Shown: positions 5,324-12,746, counted from the first letter of the stretch. The stretch: 12,835 bases of DNA from an uncultured Devosia sp. (GCA_934553185.1 CAKTFF010000029.1:1-12835), one strand, 5' to 3'. Translations and numbers: made by a program. The notes: generated by a model not told the origin, from the sequence alone.

Positions 5324-6142
5324 CTAAAAGGTAAAGACCTCGCGCCGCAGCATGTCCCAGCTTGGCTGATCCACCGCCACCAGCAAGCCGCCATCCACGT
5401 GGCTGGGCAGATACGCCGATCCATCAAGCCGGGCCGCGTAGCCGCCGGCCTCCTGGGCAATCAACACGCCCGCCAGATGGTCCCAGGGCATCAGCTTGTT
5501 GTAGCAGACGAACTGCCCATGCCCCGACACCAGCGTCCGGTACTCATGCCCGGCGCAACGCAGATTAACCAGCATGCGCAGCTTGACGCTGTTCTGCAGA
5601 ACCTGCGGTCGCGACTGAGCCGGCATATACGCCACCGATGCCATGCCCACCATCTCGGCCAAGGGAAGCGCCTCGGCGATCTGCAGCCTCACCGCGTCGC
5701 CATCAGGGCGCCGCAACCAGGCTCCAGCGGCCTTTTCCGCCATCACCCAGTCGTCGCCCATCGGATCGTAGATAATCCCGGCCACCGTCTCGCCGCCCCG
5801 CACCACCGCCGCCATGCAGGCAAACAGCGGCAGCCCCGCTGCGTAATTGGCCGTGCCATCGATCGGATCGACCACCACGGCAAGGTCGGCATCAGCCAAA
5901 CGGCCGAGCAAAGCCGGATCGGCCGCCACCGATTCCTCACCCACAAACAAAGCCTCTGGCATCAGCTCGGCCAGCCGCGCCTTGATCATGTTTTCGGTCG
6001 CCACATCGGCCTCGGTGACCAGGTCGATGGCCGACGTCTTGGTGTGGATCATCGACGCATCGAGCCGCCGGAACCGCGGCAGGGCCTCAGCCTTGGAAGC
6101 CTCCCGCAAGAGGTTGGCCAGCGCCATCACATCTAGGCTCAT
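5324..6142 (-). CDS. Inositol monophosphatase-family phosphatase
   Basis: This 272-aa Mg2+-dependent sugar/inositol phosphatase is of usual family length. The metal-binding motifs are intact: G-E-E-S at residues 68-71 (Glu69), D-P-I-D-G-T-A-N-Y at 92-100 (Asp92, Asp95) and W-D-H-L-A-G at 220-225 (Asp221). The SuhB/CysQ/HisN superfamily includes inositol-1-phosphatase, 3'(2'),5'-bisphosphate nucleotidase and histidinol-phosphatase. The sequence alone does not separate these, so I give no symbol. Its ATG overlaps the ttcA stop by 4 nt (ATGA), which makes a coupled two-gene operon. A nucleotide- or adenosine-bisphosphate-clearing role next to a sulfur-transfer enzyme is tempting but unproven. 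Confidence 0.92.
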   Translation of the reverse strand: MSLDVMALANLLREASKAEALPRFRRLDASMIHTKTSAIDLVTEADVATENMIKARLAELMPEALFVGEESVAADPALLGRLADADLAVVVDPIDGTANYAAGLPLFACMAAVVRGGETVAGIIYDPMGDDWVMAEKAAGAWLRRPDGDAVRLQIAEALPLAEMVGMASVAYMPAQSRPQVLQNSVKLRMLVNLRCAGHEYRTLVSGHGQFVCYNKLMPWDHLAGVLIAQEAGGYAARLDGSAYLPSHVDGGLLVAVDQPSWDMLRREVFTF

Positions 6143-7005
6143 GACCCGCTCCTGCCCTGCGCCATGGCAGCGAAATCAAACAGCTTGGTGTCGAGCATAT
6201 GGCTGGGATTGATGTTGCCCAACGCCCGGATCATCACATCCTTGCGCCCCGGCATGCGCCGCTCGATGTCGGCCAGCATCGCCTTCATCGCATTGCGCTC
6301 CAGCCCATCCTGGGAACCGCACAGGTCACACGGGATGATGGGAAAGGCCATCGCATCGGAAAACCGCTGCAGGTCCTCCTCGGCGCAATAGATCAGCGGC
6401 CGCAGCACCTCGAGGTCGCCCTCGTCGTTCAGCAGCCGCGGCGGCATCGCCGCCAGCCGCCCGCCATGAAACATGTTCATGAAAAATGTTTCGAGGCTAT
6501 CGTCGCGATGGTGACCCAGCACCAGCGCCGAACACCCCTCCTCGCGGGCGATCCGGTAAAGGTTGCCCCGCCGCAGCCGCGAACAGAGCGAGCAATAGGT
6601 CGCCCCTTCGGGCAGTTTGCTCGTCACCACCGAATAGGTGTCGCGATATTCGATCCGGTGCGGCACGCCCAACCCGCTTAGGTACTTGGGCAGCACATGC
6701 TTGGGAAAGTTCGGCTGCCCCTGGTCGAGATTGCACACCAGCAATTCAACCGGCAGCATGCCGCGCCATTGCAGGTCCAGCAGCAGCGCCAGCATGCTAT
6801 AGCTGTCCTTGCCGCCCGACAGCGCCACCAGCCACTTTTCGCCCGGCCGCACCATGGCGAACTTGTCGAGCGCCTCGCGCATATTGCGGATCAGCCGCTT
6901 GCGCAGCTTGTTGAACTCGCCACTCCGCGGCGCCTGCGCATAGATCGCGTGCCCGCCCGCCTCCATCTGGTCCGGCTCGGCCGTCGCGTCCATCACCAGC
7001 GCCAT
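6139..7005 (-). CDS. ttcA: tRNA 2-thiocytidine synthetase TtcA
   Basis: This 288-aa cytosolic enzyme makes 2-thiocytidine at position 32 of certain tRNAs, using ATP, a [4Fe-4S] cluster and cysteine-derived sulfur. The ATP-binding PP-loop S-G-G-K-D-S is at residues 63-68. The cluster cysteines are in C-S-L-C (Cys138, Cys141) and in P-C-D-L-C (Cys226; the nearby Cys229 is also typical). L-G-H-H-x-D-D at 163-169 and G-N-I-N-P-S-H at 263-269 are further family marks. The start is supported by GGGGAG 9 nt upstream. It is the first gene of an operon with the inositol monophosphatase (4-nt overlap) and is divergent from the sbmA-like gene. Confidence 0.96.
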   Translation of the reverse strand: MALVMDATAEPDQMEAGGHAIYAQAPRSGEFNKLRKRLIRNMREALDKFAMVRPGEKWLVALSGGKDSYSMLALLLDLQWRGMLPVELLVCNLDQGQPNFPKHVLPKYLSGLGVPHRIEYRDTYSVVTSKLPEGATYCSLCSRLRRGNLYRIAREEGCSALVLGHHRDDSLETFFMNMFHGGRLAAMPPRLLNDEGDLEVLRPLIYCAEEDLQRFSDAMAFPIIPCDLCGSQDGLERNAMKAMLADIERRMPGRKDVMIRALGNINPSHMLDTKLFDFAAMAQGRSGS

Positions 7006-7080
7006 CGCGAAATACTCCCCGCATCACTGCGCTAGCTGATAATCCCTCCGCCGCATGAGGGAAAGCAAAACCGCCCCGGC

Positions 7081-7098
7081 AAACCTTACCGAAGGTTT
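7081..7098. promoter_or_regulatory. Perfect palindrome upstream of the sbmA-like promoter
   Basis: AAACCTT (7081-7087) and AAGGTTT (7092-7098) form a perfect 7-bp dyad around ACCG. Its centre is about 57 bp before the predicted sbmA transcription start and 12 bp upstream of the -35 box, a position usual for activator binding. It could also serve the divergent ttcA. It has no T-run suggesting a terminator. Confidence 0.45.
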
Positions 7099-7110
7099 AA
7101 GTTGGTCTTC

Positions 7111-7139
7111 TTGCTTTAGCCCGTCGGCGACAGTTAGAT
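7111..7139 (+). promoter_or_regulatory. Predicted promoter of the sbmA-like gene
   Basis: TTGCTT at 7111-7116 and TTAGAT at 7134-7139 are separated by 17 bp, a good sigma-70-type arrangement. The predicted start of transcription is near 7146. That leaves about 25 nt of leader before the GTG at 7171, with GGAG at 7161-7164. Confidence 0.5.
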
Positions 7140-7170
7140 GACGCCATTCCTCGGCACCCTGGAGTTCGCG

Positions 7171-8451
7171 GTGTTTCGATCCTTCTTTCCAAATCCTCGT
7201 CTATTCTTTCCTGCGGCGCTGATCTGGGTCGCGCTTGCAATGGCGATCTGGTTCACCGTTGGACCTGCCCTGCAGAGCGTCCTCAATGTTGGGGCCTTCA
7301 TCGGAACAGCGCCCACCGAAGCCAATCCCGAACCCTTTTTCACGCCTGAAACAATCTGGCTCTACCAATATGTGCTGATGGCGGGCTACCTGTTCTGCAT
7401 CCCTTGGTACTGGATCGGCGGCAATCGACGCTGGTACTGGTGGAGTGTCGTCGGCAGCGTCACCATTATCGAGATCGTCTATTTCAGCGTTCAGGTCAGC
7501 GCATTCGTCAACACCTGGTATGGCGACTTCTATGACCTGATGCAGACGGCCATCACCAATCCGGGAACCATAAGTCTCGATCAGTTTCTGGGTCAGATTT
7601 GGACCGTGCTTTACGTGGTGGTCCCCAACATCACCATTCAGGTCATCAACCTGTTCTTGGTCTCGCATTATCTGTTCCGCTGGCGCCGGGCGATGACCTT
7701 CTACTACATGACCCATTGGCAGCACTTGCGGAAGGTTGAGGGCGCGTCTCAGCGTGTTCAGGAAGATACTCAGCAGTTCTCCCGCCTGACAGAAGGTCTT
7801 GCAGTGTCGCTGGTCTCTTCGATCATGACACTGCTGGTCTTCCTGCCGCTTCTTTGGGGCCTTTCCCAGCAGGTCACTGAGTTACCTTGGATCGGCGCTG
7901 TTAATGGCGGCCTGGTGTGGGTGGCTCTTGTGTCGGCTGCGGCGGGCACCGTGTTGCTGGCGCTCGTGGGTATTCGACTGCCCGGCCTAGAGTTTCAGAA
8001 CCAGCGCGTGGAAGCCGCGTTCCGCAAGGAACTTGTTTATGGAGAGGACAACAGCGAAAGGGCGCCGCCTCCAACCGTAAGAGGGCTGTTCAAAAATGTG
8101 CAGCGGAACTACTTCCGGCTCTATTGGCACTACCTCTACTTCAACGTAGCACGCTATGCCTATCTGCAGGGTTCCAACTTCATCCCCCTGATTGCACTGG
8201 GACCATCAGTTGTCGCAGGAGCCATAACCTTTGGTCTCGTGCAGCAGGTACTGAATGCGTTCGACCGGGTAGAAGAGTCCTTCAAGTTCCTCGCAAACTC
8301 CTGGACGACGATTATCGTCTTGATTTCGGTTTTCCAGCGCCTGCGCGCCTTTGAAGCCAACATTCCAGAGAGTGCTCGGACCGCCAACGACTACAACGAC
8401 CCAATCTATCTTCGGTCCGAGGAGCTCTTCGATACGCCGGCTGGACGGTAG
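7171..8451 (+). CDS. sbmA: SbmA/BacA-family peptide transporter
   Basis: This inner-membrane protein of about 426 aa belongs to the SbmA/BacA family, proton-driven importers of proline-rich and other antimicrobial peptides and of modified thiazole peptides. In rhizobia and Brucella the BacA relatives are needed for chronic host infection. The family hallmark E-G-A-S-Q-R-V-Q-E-D-T-Q-Q-F-S lies at about residues 190-204, and several long hydrophobic segments are evident. I chose the GTG at 7171 over the ATG at 7138. The GTG has GGAG 6 nt upstream and starts at F-R-S-F-F-P-N-P as relatives do, whereas the ATG overlaps a -10 box and lacks a ribosome site. There is no ABC ATPase domain, so it is the SbmA form rather than the BclA form. 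It is transcribed alone and ends at a strong shared terminator. Confidence 0.93.
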   Translation: MFRSFFPNPRLFFPAALIWVALAMAIWFTVGPALQSVLNVGAFIGTAPTEANPEPFFTPETIWLYQYVLMAGYLFCIPWYWIGGNRRWYWWSVVGSVTIIEIVYFSVQVSAFVNTWYGDFYDLMQTAITNPGTISLDQFLGQIWTVLYVVVPNITIQVINLFLVSHYLFRWRRAMTFYYMTHWQHLRKVEGASQRVQEDTQQFSRLTEGLAVSLVSSIMTLLVFLPLLWGLSQQVTELPWIGAVNGGLVWVALVSAAAGTVLLALVGIRLPGLEFQNQRVEAAFRKELVYGEDNSERAPPPTVRGLFKNVQRNYFRLYWHYLYFNVARYAYLQGSNFIPLIALGPSVVAGAITFGLVQQVLNAFDRVEESFKFLANSWTTIIVLISVFQRLRAFEANIPESARTANDYNDPIYLRSEELFDTPAGR

Positions 8452-8462
8452 CAACGCAAAAC

Positions 8463-8494
8463 AAAAGGGCCGCTCCCGAAGGAGCGGCCCTTTT
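8463..8494. terminator. Bidirectional intrinsic terminator between sbmA and rpsD
   Basis: A perfect 14-bp stem (8463-8476 with 8481-8494) has four outer A:T pairs and a 4-nt loop. Read on the minus strand the loop is TTCG closed by C and G, the very stable UUCG tetraloop, and the tail is TTTTGTTTT, which is ideal for ending rpsD. On the plus strand the tail is TTTTCAGTT, serving sbmA. Both genes converge here. Confidence 0.93.
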
Positions 8495-8517
8495 CAGTTG
8501 AGTTATCCCCGCAGCGA

Positions 8518-9135
8518 TTAGCGCGAGTAGAATTCCACGACCAGGTTCGGTTCCATCTGTACCGGATAGGGCACGTCAGACAGGGCCGGAACGCGGGCGA
8601 AGGTGGCGGTCATCTTGTTGTGGTCGACTTCGACATAGTCGGGCACATCACGCTCGGCCAGCTGGGTAGCTTCGAGCAGCACGGTAAGCTGCTTGGAGCG
8701 CTCGCGCACTTCGATCTTGTCGCCGACCTTGACCTGGTAGGACGGGATGTTGACGCGCTTGCCGTTGACCATGATGTGGCCATGCGACACGAACTGGCGT
8801 GCAGCAAACGGGGTAGCAACGAACTTGGCGCGGTACACAACAGCGTCCAGACGCGATTCGAGCAGGCCGATCAGGTTCTCGCCGGTGTCGCCCTTGACGC
8901 GGGCAGCTTCGGTGTAAAGCTTCTTGAACGCCTTTTCGGTCACCGAACCGTAATAGCCCTTGAGCTTCTGCTTGGCGCGCAGCTGCAGACCATAGTCGCT
9001 CAGCTTGCCCTTGCGGCGCTGACCGTGCTGGCCCGGGCCATAGGCACGAGCGTTAAGCGGGGACTTGGGACGGCCCCAGATGTTTTCGCCCAGACGGCGA
9101 TCGATTTTGTACTTGGCTGAATGACGCTTCGACAT
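8518..9135 (-). CDS. rpsD: 30S ribosomal protein S4
   Basis: This 205-aa primary 16S rRNA-binding protein starts assembly of the 30S body and takes part in decoding accuracy. The N-terminal domain starts [10 protein letters not shown] and lacks the zinc-binding cysteines of some S4 proteins, which is usual in alphaproteobacteria. [10 protein letters not shown] follows at about residues 53-62. The S4 RNA-binding domain covers about residues 95-160 (E-S-R-L-D, then V-S-H-G-H-I-x-V-N-G-K-R-V-N). GAAGGA stands 6 nt before the ATG. The gene is not in the alpha operon with rpsM, rpsK and rpoA but stands alone with its own promoter and long leader, as in many alphaproteobacteria. It ends at the terminator 24 nt downstream. 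Confidence 0.98.
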   Translation of the reverse strand: MSKRHSAKYKIDRRLGENIWGRPKSPLNARAYGPGQHGQRRKGKLSDYGLQLRAKQKLKGYYGSVTEKAFKKLYTEAARVKGDTGENLIGLLESRLDAVVYRAKFVATPFAARQFVSHGHIMVNGKRVNIPSYQVKVGDKIEVRERSKQLTVLLEATQLAERDVPDYVEVDHNKMTATFARVPALSDVPYPVQMEPNLVVEFYSR

Positions 9136-9257
9136 CGCGTATCCTTCTTACGAGGTGAATGGATCGCGCCCTCCTCTGCCCTCCTTGCGGAGGGCCGACA
9201 GACCCCAAATTTGGTGGAGATCCCGGGTGCGCCTATGGGCCAAAGGCCCGGATAGGT
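9136..9257 (-). promoter_or_regulatory. Structured 5' leader of rpsD (candidate autoregulatory element)
   Basis: The predicted mRNA leader is about 120 nt. Its first stem (9256-9232) joins CCTAT/ATAGG and GGGCC/GGCCC with a 2-nt bulge and TTT loop, right at the predicted 5' end. A second stem (9195-9178) is GCCCTCC/GGAGGGC closed by a GCAA (GNRA) tetraloop. A second GGAGGGC copy (9174-9168) could pair with the same GCCCTCC arm instead. The CCCGG at 9227-9223 could compete for the first stem. S4 represses its own synthesis through mRNA leaders in several bacteria. That this one works so is inference. Confidence 0.45.
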
Positions 9258-9263
9258 GGCCGC

Positions 9264-9292
9264 GTCTTAGGCAATTGCAGCGCTGTCGTCAA
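9264..9292 (-). promoter_or_regulatory. Predicted rpsD promoter
   Basis: On the minus strand, TTGACG (9292-9287) and TAAGAC (9269-9264) are 17 nt apart. The predicted start is the A at 9257. The -35 box overlaps the stop codon of the upstream MFS gene, so rpsD appears to have a dedicated promoter tucked against that gene's end. Confidence 0.6.
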
Positions 9293-10557
9293 GCAGAGTC
9301 CCGCTCCGCCACGCCATCGGACACCATGCGGTGGTCAAGCGAGCGCTGTTCGCGCAAACCGGGAAAGATCACGCTCCAGATGCCCGCAACCGCAATGGCG
9401 CCAAAGCCGCCGATCACCACCGCCGCAACAGGGCCGATGAAATGGGCAACCGTGCCGGCCCGGAACTCACCCAATTCGTTGGACGCGCCGATGAACACCG
9501 AGTTGACCGCATTGACGCGCCCGCGCACCTCTTCAGGCGTCCACAATTGCATGATGGTTTCGCGAATGGTGACACTGACCATGTCCGATGCACCCACAAG
9601 CGCAAGTGCGGGGATGGACAGCCAAAGGCTCGTCGAAAACCCGAACACCACCGTGAACGCGCCAAACAGCGCCACGCAGACGAACAGGATGCGGCCGGCG
9701 AAATTGCGGATGGGAAAACGAGTGAGAATAAGCGCCATGACGATAGCGCCAATGCCCGGTGACGCTCGCAGCAAGCCGTTGGCGATCGAGTTGCCATGCA
9801 AAATGTCGGTGGCGTAAATCGGCATCATGGCCACCGCGCCGCCCATCAACACGGCAAACATGTCGAGCGATATGGCGCCCAGCACTACCTTGTTGGAGAA
9901 GATATAGCGAAAGCCGCCCAGCAGCGTCTCCATGCTGGTCGCCTGCGCTGATGCCCGCTGCTTGGGCTGCGGGATCATCAGCACGCTGAACACGGCGCAA
10001 AGGAGCAGCGCGGCACCTGTAGCAAACGGCACAACCGCCCCAAAAGCATAAAGCACCCCGCCCACCGCAGGTCCGGCGATGGAAGCAAATTGCCATGCAG
10101 ATGCGTTGACCGTGATGGCGTTGCTCAGCGCTTCAGCCGGCACCAGGTTCGGGGCCAGCGATTGCGCAGCTGGCCCCCAAAAGGCCCGCGCCGTGCCGAG
10201 CACCACGAGAATGCCGAAAAGGGGCCAGACTTCATGCGCTTCAGCTTCGGTAAACAGCAGAAACGCCAGGGCACAAAGCAGCTCGACGCTGAGGCAGATT
10301 GCCATGATGCGCCGCCGGTTGAACCGGTCCGCGGCAAGGCCGGTGACGAGAATCAGCACCAGCGCCGGCAGAAACAGGCACAACCCCACCAGCCCCACCA
10401 GCAGCGGCTCGCGCGTCACTTCATAGATCTGATAGGCGATCGAAACCGACATGATCTGCACAGCGAAGCTGACCAGCAACGTGGTCAGCCAGAAGAAGCG
10501 AAAACCTTTGTAGGTAAACGCGATGCGGGATGAGTCGGATGGTACTGGGGTGCTCAT
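9289..10557 (-). CDS. MFS transporter, MFS_3 / EntS-like family
   Basis: This major facilitator of about 422 aa has some 12 membrane segments and belongs to the MFS_3 group, related to the enterobactin exporter EntS and many predicted drug exporters. TM1-2 holds F-A-V-Q-I-M-S-V-S-I-A-Y-Q-I-Y at residues 31-45. Motif A is G-L-A-A-D-R-F-N-R-R-R at 73-83. An R-x-F-W-G-P-A stretch and N-A-I-T-V-N-A-S-A-W-Q-F follow in TM4-5, typical of the group. No siderophore genes are nearby, so the substrate is open. I chose the ATG at 10557; a TTG 39 nt upstream in frame is less likely. Neither has a clear ribosome site. It lies 65 bp downstream of the trmJ-like gene and may share its transcript. The rpsD promoter overlaps its 3' end. 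Confidence 0.87.
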   Translation of the reverse strand: MSTPVPSDSSRIAFTYKGFRFFWLTTLLVSFAVQIMSVSIAYQIYEVTREPLLVGLVGLCLFLPALVLILVTGLAADRFNRRRIMAICLSVELLCALAFLLFTEAEAHEVWPLFGILVVLGTARAFWGPAAQSLAPNLVPAEALSNAITVNASAWQFASIAGPAVGGVLYAFGAVVPFATGAALLLCAVFSVLMIPQPKQRASAQATSMETLLGGFRYIFSNKVVLGAISLDMFAVLMGGAVAMMPIYATDILHGNSIANGLLRASPGIGAIVMALILTRFPIRNFAGRILFVCVALFGAFTVVFGFSTSLWLSIPALALVGASDMVSVTIRETIMQLWTPEEVRGRVNAVNSVFIGASNELGEFRAGTVAHFIGPVAAVVIGGFGAIAVAGIWSVIFPGLREQRSLDHRMVSDGVAERDSA

Positions 10558-10565
10558 GATGCACA

Positions 10566-10581
10566 GGGCATTGCCATGCCC
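10566..10581 (-). other. Small hairpin just before the MFS_3 start
   Basis: GGGCAT (10566-10571) and ATGCCC (10576-10581) form a perfect 6-bp stem with a 4-nt loop, ending 8 nt before the ATG at 10557. That is where a ribosome site would be expected, and none is recognisable. It may modulate translation between the trmJ-like gene and this one. Confidence 0.35.
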
Positions 10582-10622
10582 TTTTGTTGCAGTCAAAGCC
10601 TAGTTCACAGCAACTCGCACCC

Positions 10623-11420
10623 TCAGTCCTCAGTCTTCCGCTGGCGATTGGGATTGGGCCGCTCATGCCGCCGATCTATGGACGAAATGACGCCCCGCAG
10701 GGTGCGAATTTCCTGGCTGGTGAACTTGCCGCGCTCCAACATGGTCCGCAGGTTGTTGATCACCGTGGGGCGCTTGTCCGGCGCTGTGAAAAAGCCCGAG
10801 CCGTCCAGCGTGGTCTCCAGATGCCCGAACAGGCCAAGCAGTTCCTCGCGCGGCGCGACCTCGGCCATTGCATCACCAAACGGCAGGGTCGTGCCCATCT
10901 CACTGTGACGCCGCCACTCATAAGCCATTAACAGCACAGCCTGAGCAATGTTGAGCGATGCAAAAGCCGGCTCCACCGGCAAGGTCACGATCGTGTCCGC
11001 TAGGGCGACCTCCTCGTTGAGCAAGCCCCACTTTTCCCGGCCGAATAAAAGCCCCACGCCTCGGCCCGCACCGACCTGCGCCGCCATGCGGTCCGCAGCT
11101 TCGTCGGGGCCGATCACCTCTTTTTGGAGATCCCGCGGCCTTGCCGTTGTTGCCAGCACCAGGGTCAAGTCGGCGATCGCAGCCTCGAGCGTGTCAAACA
11201 CCCTGACCCGCTCGATAACATGATCTGCACGAGACGCTGCCGCAGTAGCTTTTTCATTCGGCCAACCATCGCGCGGCCGTACCAGACGAAGATCCCAAAG
11301 GCCGAAATTGGCCATGGCCCGCGCCGCAGTCCCAATGTTTTCCCCGAGCTGGGGTTCACATAGTATAACTGCTGGCGACGGAAGGAGCTCAATCTTGATT
11401 GACGTGTCAGTTCCAGCCAT
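10623..11420 (-). CDS. trmJ: TrmJ/TrmH-family (SPOUT) RNA 2'-O-methyltransferase
   Basis: This protein of about 265 aa is a SPOUT-fold, S-adenosylmethionine-dependent RNA methyltransferase closest to TrmJ, which methylates the 2'-OH of nucleotide 32 in tRNA. The three knot motifs are present: E-N-I-G-T-A-A-R-A-M-x-N-F-G (about residues 27-40), L-L-F-G-R-E-K-W-G-L-L-N-E-E (124-137) and L-P-V-E-P-A-F-A-S-L-N-I-A-Q-A-V (147-162). A helical C-terminal extension of about 80 aa follows. I chose the ATG at 11420 over an in-frame TTG at 11435. TrmJ specificity is inferred from family resemblance; another rRNA or tRNA target is possible. It likely has its own promoter and may be followed on the same mRNA by the MFS_3 gene. 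TtcA, elsewhere in the window, also modifies position 32 of tRNA. Confidence 0.88.
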   Translation of the reverse strand: MAGTDTSIKIELLPSPAVILCEPQLGENIGTAARAMANFGLWDLRLVRPRDGWPNEKATAAASRADHVIERVRVFDTLEAAIADLTLVLATTARPRDLQKEVIGPDEAADRMAAQVGAGRGVGLLFGREKWGLLNEEVALADTIVTLPVEPAFASLNIAQAVLLMAYEWRRHSEMGTTLPFGDAMAEVAPREELLGLFGHLETTLDGSGFFTAPDKRPTVINNLRTMLERGKFTSQEIRTLRGVISSIDRRHERPNPNRQRKTED

Positions 11421-11447
11421 GGCGCCCAGTCTCAAACGATTGGACGC

Positions 11448-11476
11448 TCTTAGCCGGTTTTACAAACGTGACGCAA
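11448..11476 (-). promoter_or_regulatory. Possible promoter of the trmJ-like gene
   Basis: On the minus strand, TTGCGT (11476-11471) and CTAAGA (11453-11448) are 17 nt apart, with the start predicted near 11441, about 20 nt before the ATG. The -35 box directly follows the GNAT stop codon. Both boxes are imperfect, so this is tentative. Confidence 0.35.
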
Positions 11477-12073
11477 TCAGGCGACGCGATGCCGTGTTGG
11501 GAGATCGCGAACCTTGGTCGACCGCTGCCATTCTCTGTCGAGAATGGCGAAGTGTAGCTCTTCGTCCCAATTACCCTGGAACAGAGCATGCTCCCGGTAG
11601 TGCGCTTCGAGCCGCATGCCCAACTGCTGCATGAGCTTGATCGAGTGGTGATTGCGGCCATCACTGCGCACAAACAGGCGGTGGATGCGGAAGTGATCGA
11701 AAGCAAGGTTGAACACGGCGCTCAGCGCCTCCTTGCAGAACCCCTGTCCGGCAAAGGATGGATTGATGCAAAAGCGAACTTCACCCTGTCCCGATGTCGC
11801 ATCAGACCAGATCAAGGAAACATGGCCAATAAGCGCTTCATCACCTTTGCGCACCATGGCAAGGGTCAACGTGTCGCCGGGTCGCTGCAGTCCGACATGC
11901 TGGCGCATGATGTTTAGGGCATTTGCAACCTCAGAATGATCACGGGTTTTGCTGACGACATACCGTTGCATCGATGGCAGCACATGATACGCCGCCAAGT
12001 CATCGACATCACCTCGCTCGAAGGTCCGAAGAACCAGACGCTCGGTTTCGATTGGCAAAGTTACTGACGACAT
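11477..12073 (-). CDS. GNAT acetyltransferase, RimJ/RimL type (first of tandem pair)
   Basis: This 198-aa N-acetyltransferase of the acetyltransf_3 (RimJ/RimL-like) group transfers acetyl from acetyl-CoA to an amine, either a protein N-terminus or a small molecule. It begins I-E-T-E-R-L-V-L-R-T-F at residues 8-18, the usual N-terminal strand. The acetyl-CoA pyrophosphate loop is N-P-S-F-A-G-Q-G-F-C-K-E-A-L at 104-117, and the late helix/strand is N-H-H-S-I-K-L-M-Q-Q-L-G-M-R-L-E-A-H at 141-158. GGGGAG 6 nt before the ATG supports the start. It is a clear paralogue of the next gene, sharing the L-G-M-R-x-E-A-H and W-D-E-E segments. Substrate unknown. Confidence 0.9.
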   Translation of the reverse strand: MSSVTLPIETERLVLRTFERGDVDDLAAYHVLPSMQRYVVSKTRDHSEVANALNIMRQHVGLQRPGDTLTLAMVRKGDEALIGHVSLIWSDATSGQGEVRFCINPSFAGQGFCKEALSAVFNLAFDHFRIHRLFVRSDGRNHHSIKLMQQLGMRLEAHYREHALFQGNWDEELHFAILDREWQRSTKVRDLPTRHRVA

Positions 12074-12089
12074 GATGCGCTCCCCACGT

Positions 12090-12102
12090 GCTTCTTAGAA
12101 GC
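12090..12102. promoter_or_regulatory. Perfect dyad in the GNAT 5' region
   Basis: GCTTCT and AGAAGC flank a single T, a perfect 6-bp dyad ending 17 nt before the GNAT ATG. It is a candidate operator. A 1-nt loop cannot form a proper RNA hairpin, which argues for a DNA-level role or chance. Confidence 0.3.
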
Positions 12103-12117
12103 GAGAACGTCATCTCA

Positions 12118-12129
12118 GAACCGCGGTTC
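12118..12129. promoter_or_regulatory. 12-bp perfect palindrome between the GNAT genes
   Basis: GAACCGCGGTTC is fully self-complementary and lies in the 91-bp gap between the two acetyltransferase genes, about 45 bp upstream of the downstream gene's start. It could be a binding site for a dimeric regulator. No known consensus is recognised. Confidence 0.3.
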
Positions 12130-12164
12130 CAGAGCGCGGCGAAATATAGTTCCCTAACCCGCCA

Positions 12165-12746
12165 TCATTTATTCGTTTCCCCTTCGCGACGCTTTTCCCA
12201 CTCAGCGCGCCAAAGCACATAGATATACTCTTCATCCCAGCCGCTCTTAGAAACGACATGCTCCTGCAAATGGGCCTCTCGCCTCATGCCGAGCCGCTCC
12301 ATAAGCCGCCAGGACGCACTGTTGCGGACATCGCAGCGCGCCGAAACCCAGTGGATGTCACCCGTTCCGAAAGCTAGGCTGATCATCGCATTGGCAGCTT
12401 CCGTGGCATAACCTTGCCGCTGGTAACCTGGATCAAAGATCCATCCGAGTTCCCCTTGCCCCGCTTCGGCAATACGCCAGATCAACGAGACCTCACCGAT
12501 CACGGCCGCTGTCGCGGCAAGCTCCACTGCCAAGATGATCTTGTCGCCGTCAGCCTTCAGCGCCAGTTGACCCGCGCGCTGCTGTACAGCCAGCGCACAT
12601 TCTTCCCGGCTCAACGGCTGGTCAAACAGATAACGTGCAACATCCTCGCGGCGTCGATAGCTGTAAACGGCATCGACGTCGCCTCGGGTAAACGGACGCA
12701 GAGCCAGCCTTTCGGTGCATATCGGATACTTAGGATAGAGCGCCAT
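12165..12746 (-). CDS. GNAT acetyltransferase, RimJ/RimL type (second of tandem pair)
   Basis: This 193-aa acetyltransferase of the same acetyltransf_3 group opens with I-C-T-E-R-L-A-L-R-P-F at residues 9-19. It carries the acetyl-CoA loop D-P-G-Y-Q-R-Q-G-Y-A-T-E-A at 105-117, and ends with R-N-S-A-S-W-R-L-M-E-R-L-G-M-R-R-E-A-H at 141-159 and G-W-D-E-E-Y at 169-174. Its loop is closer to the R/Q-x-x-G-x-G/A consensus than that of its neighbour. I chose the ATG at 12746, with GGGAG 5 nt upstream, over an in-frame GTG at 12767. The 91-bp spacing and shared strand suggest duplication and possible co-transcription with the downstream GNAT. Substrate unknown. Confidence 0.9.
   Translation of the reverse strand: MALYPKYPICTERLALRPFTRGDVDAVYSYRRREDVARYLFDQPLSREECALAVQQRAGQLALKADGDKIILAVELAATAAVIGEVSLIWRIAEAGQGELGWIFDPGYQRQGYATEAANAMISLAFGTGDIHWVSARCDVRNSASWRLMERLGMRREAHLQEHVVSKSGWDEEYIYVLWRAEWEKRREGETNK

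Noticed and set aside
5052..5327. A 91-codon frame in the gene-free stretch
   Set aside because: It runs through three inverted repeats, has no ribosome site, no hydrophobic or domain pattern, and Arg/Gly/Pro-rich composition typical of noncoding GC-rich DNA.
5273..6136. A 287-codon plus-strand frame opposite the inositol phosphatase
   Set aside because: His/Arg/Gln-rich shadow of the phosphatase. The minus-strand frame carries all metal-binding motifs and couples to ttcA.
7138..7170. ATG at 7138 as start of the sbmA-like gene
   Set aside because: It overlaps the predicted -10 box, has no ribosome site, and adds 11 residues absent from relatives. The GTG at 7171 fits better.
9205..9214. CCAAATTTGG palindrome in the rpsD leader
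   Set aside because: It is short, does not extend beyond 10 bp, and lies between stronger structures. Its significance cannot be separated from chance.
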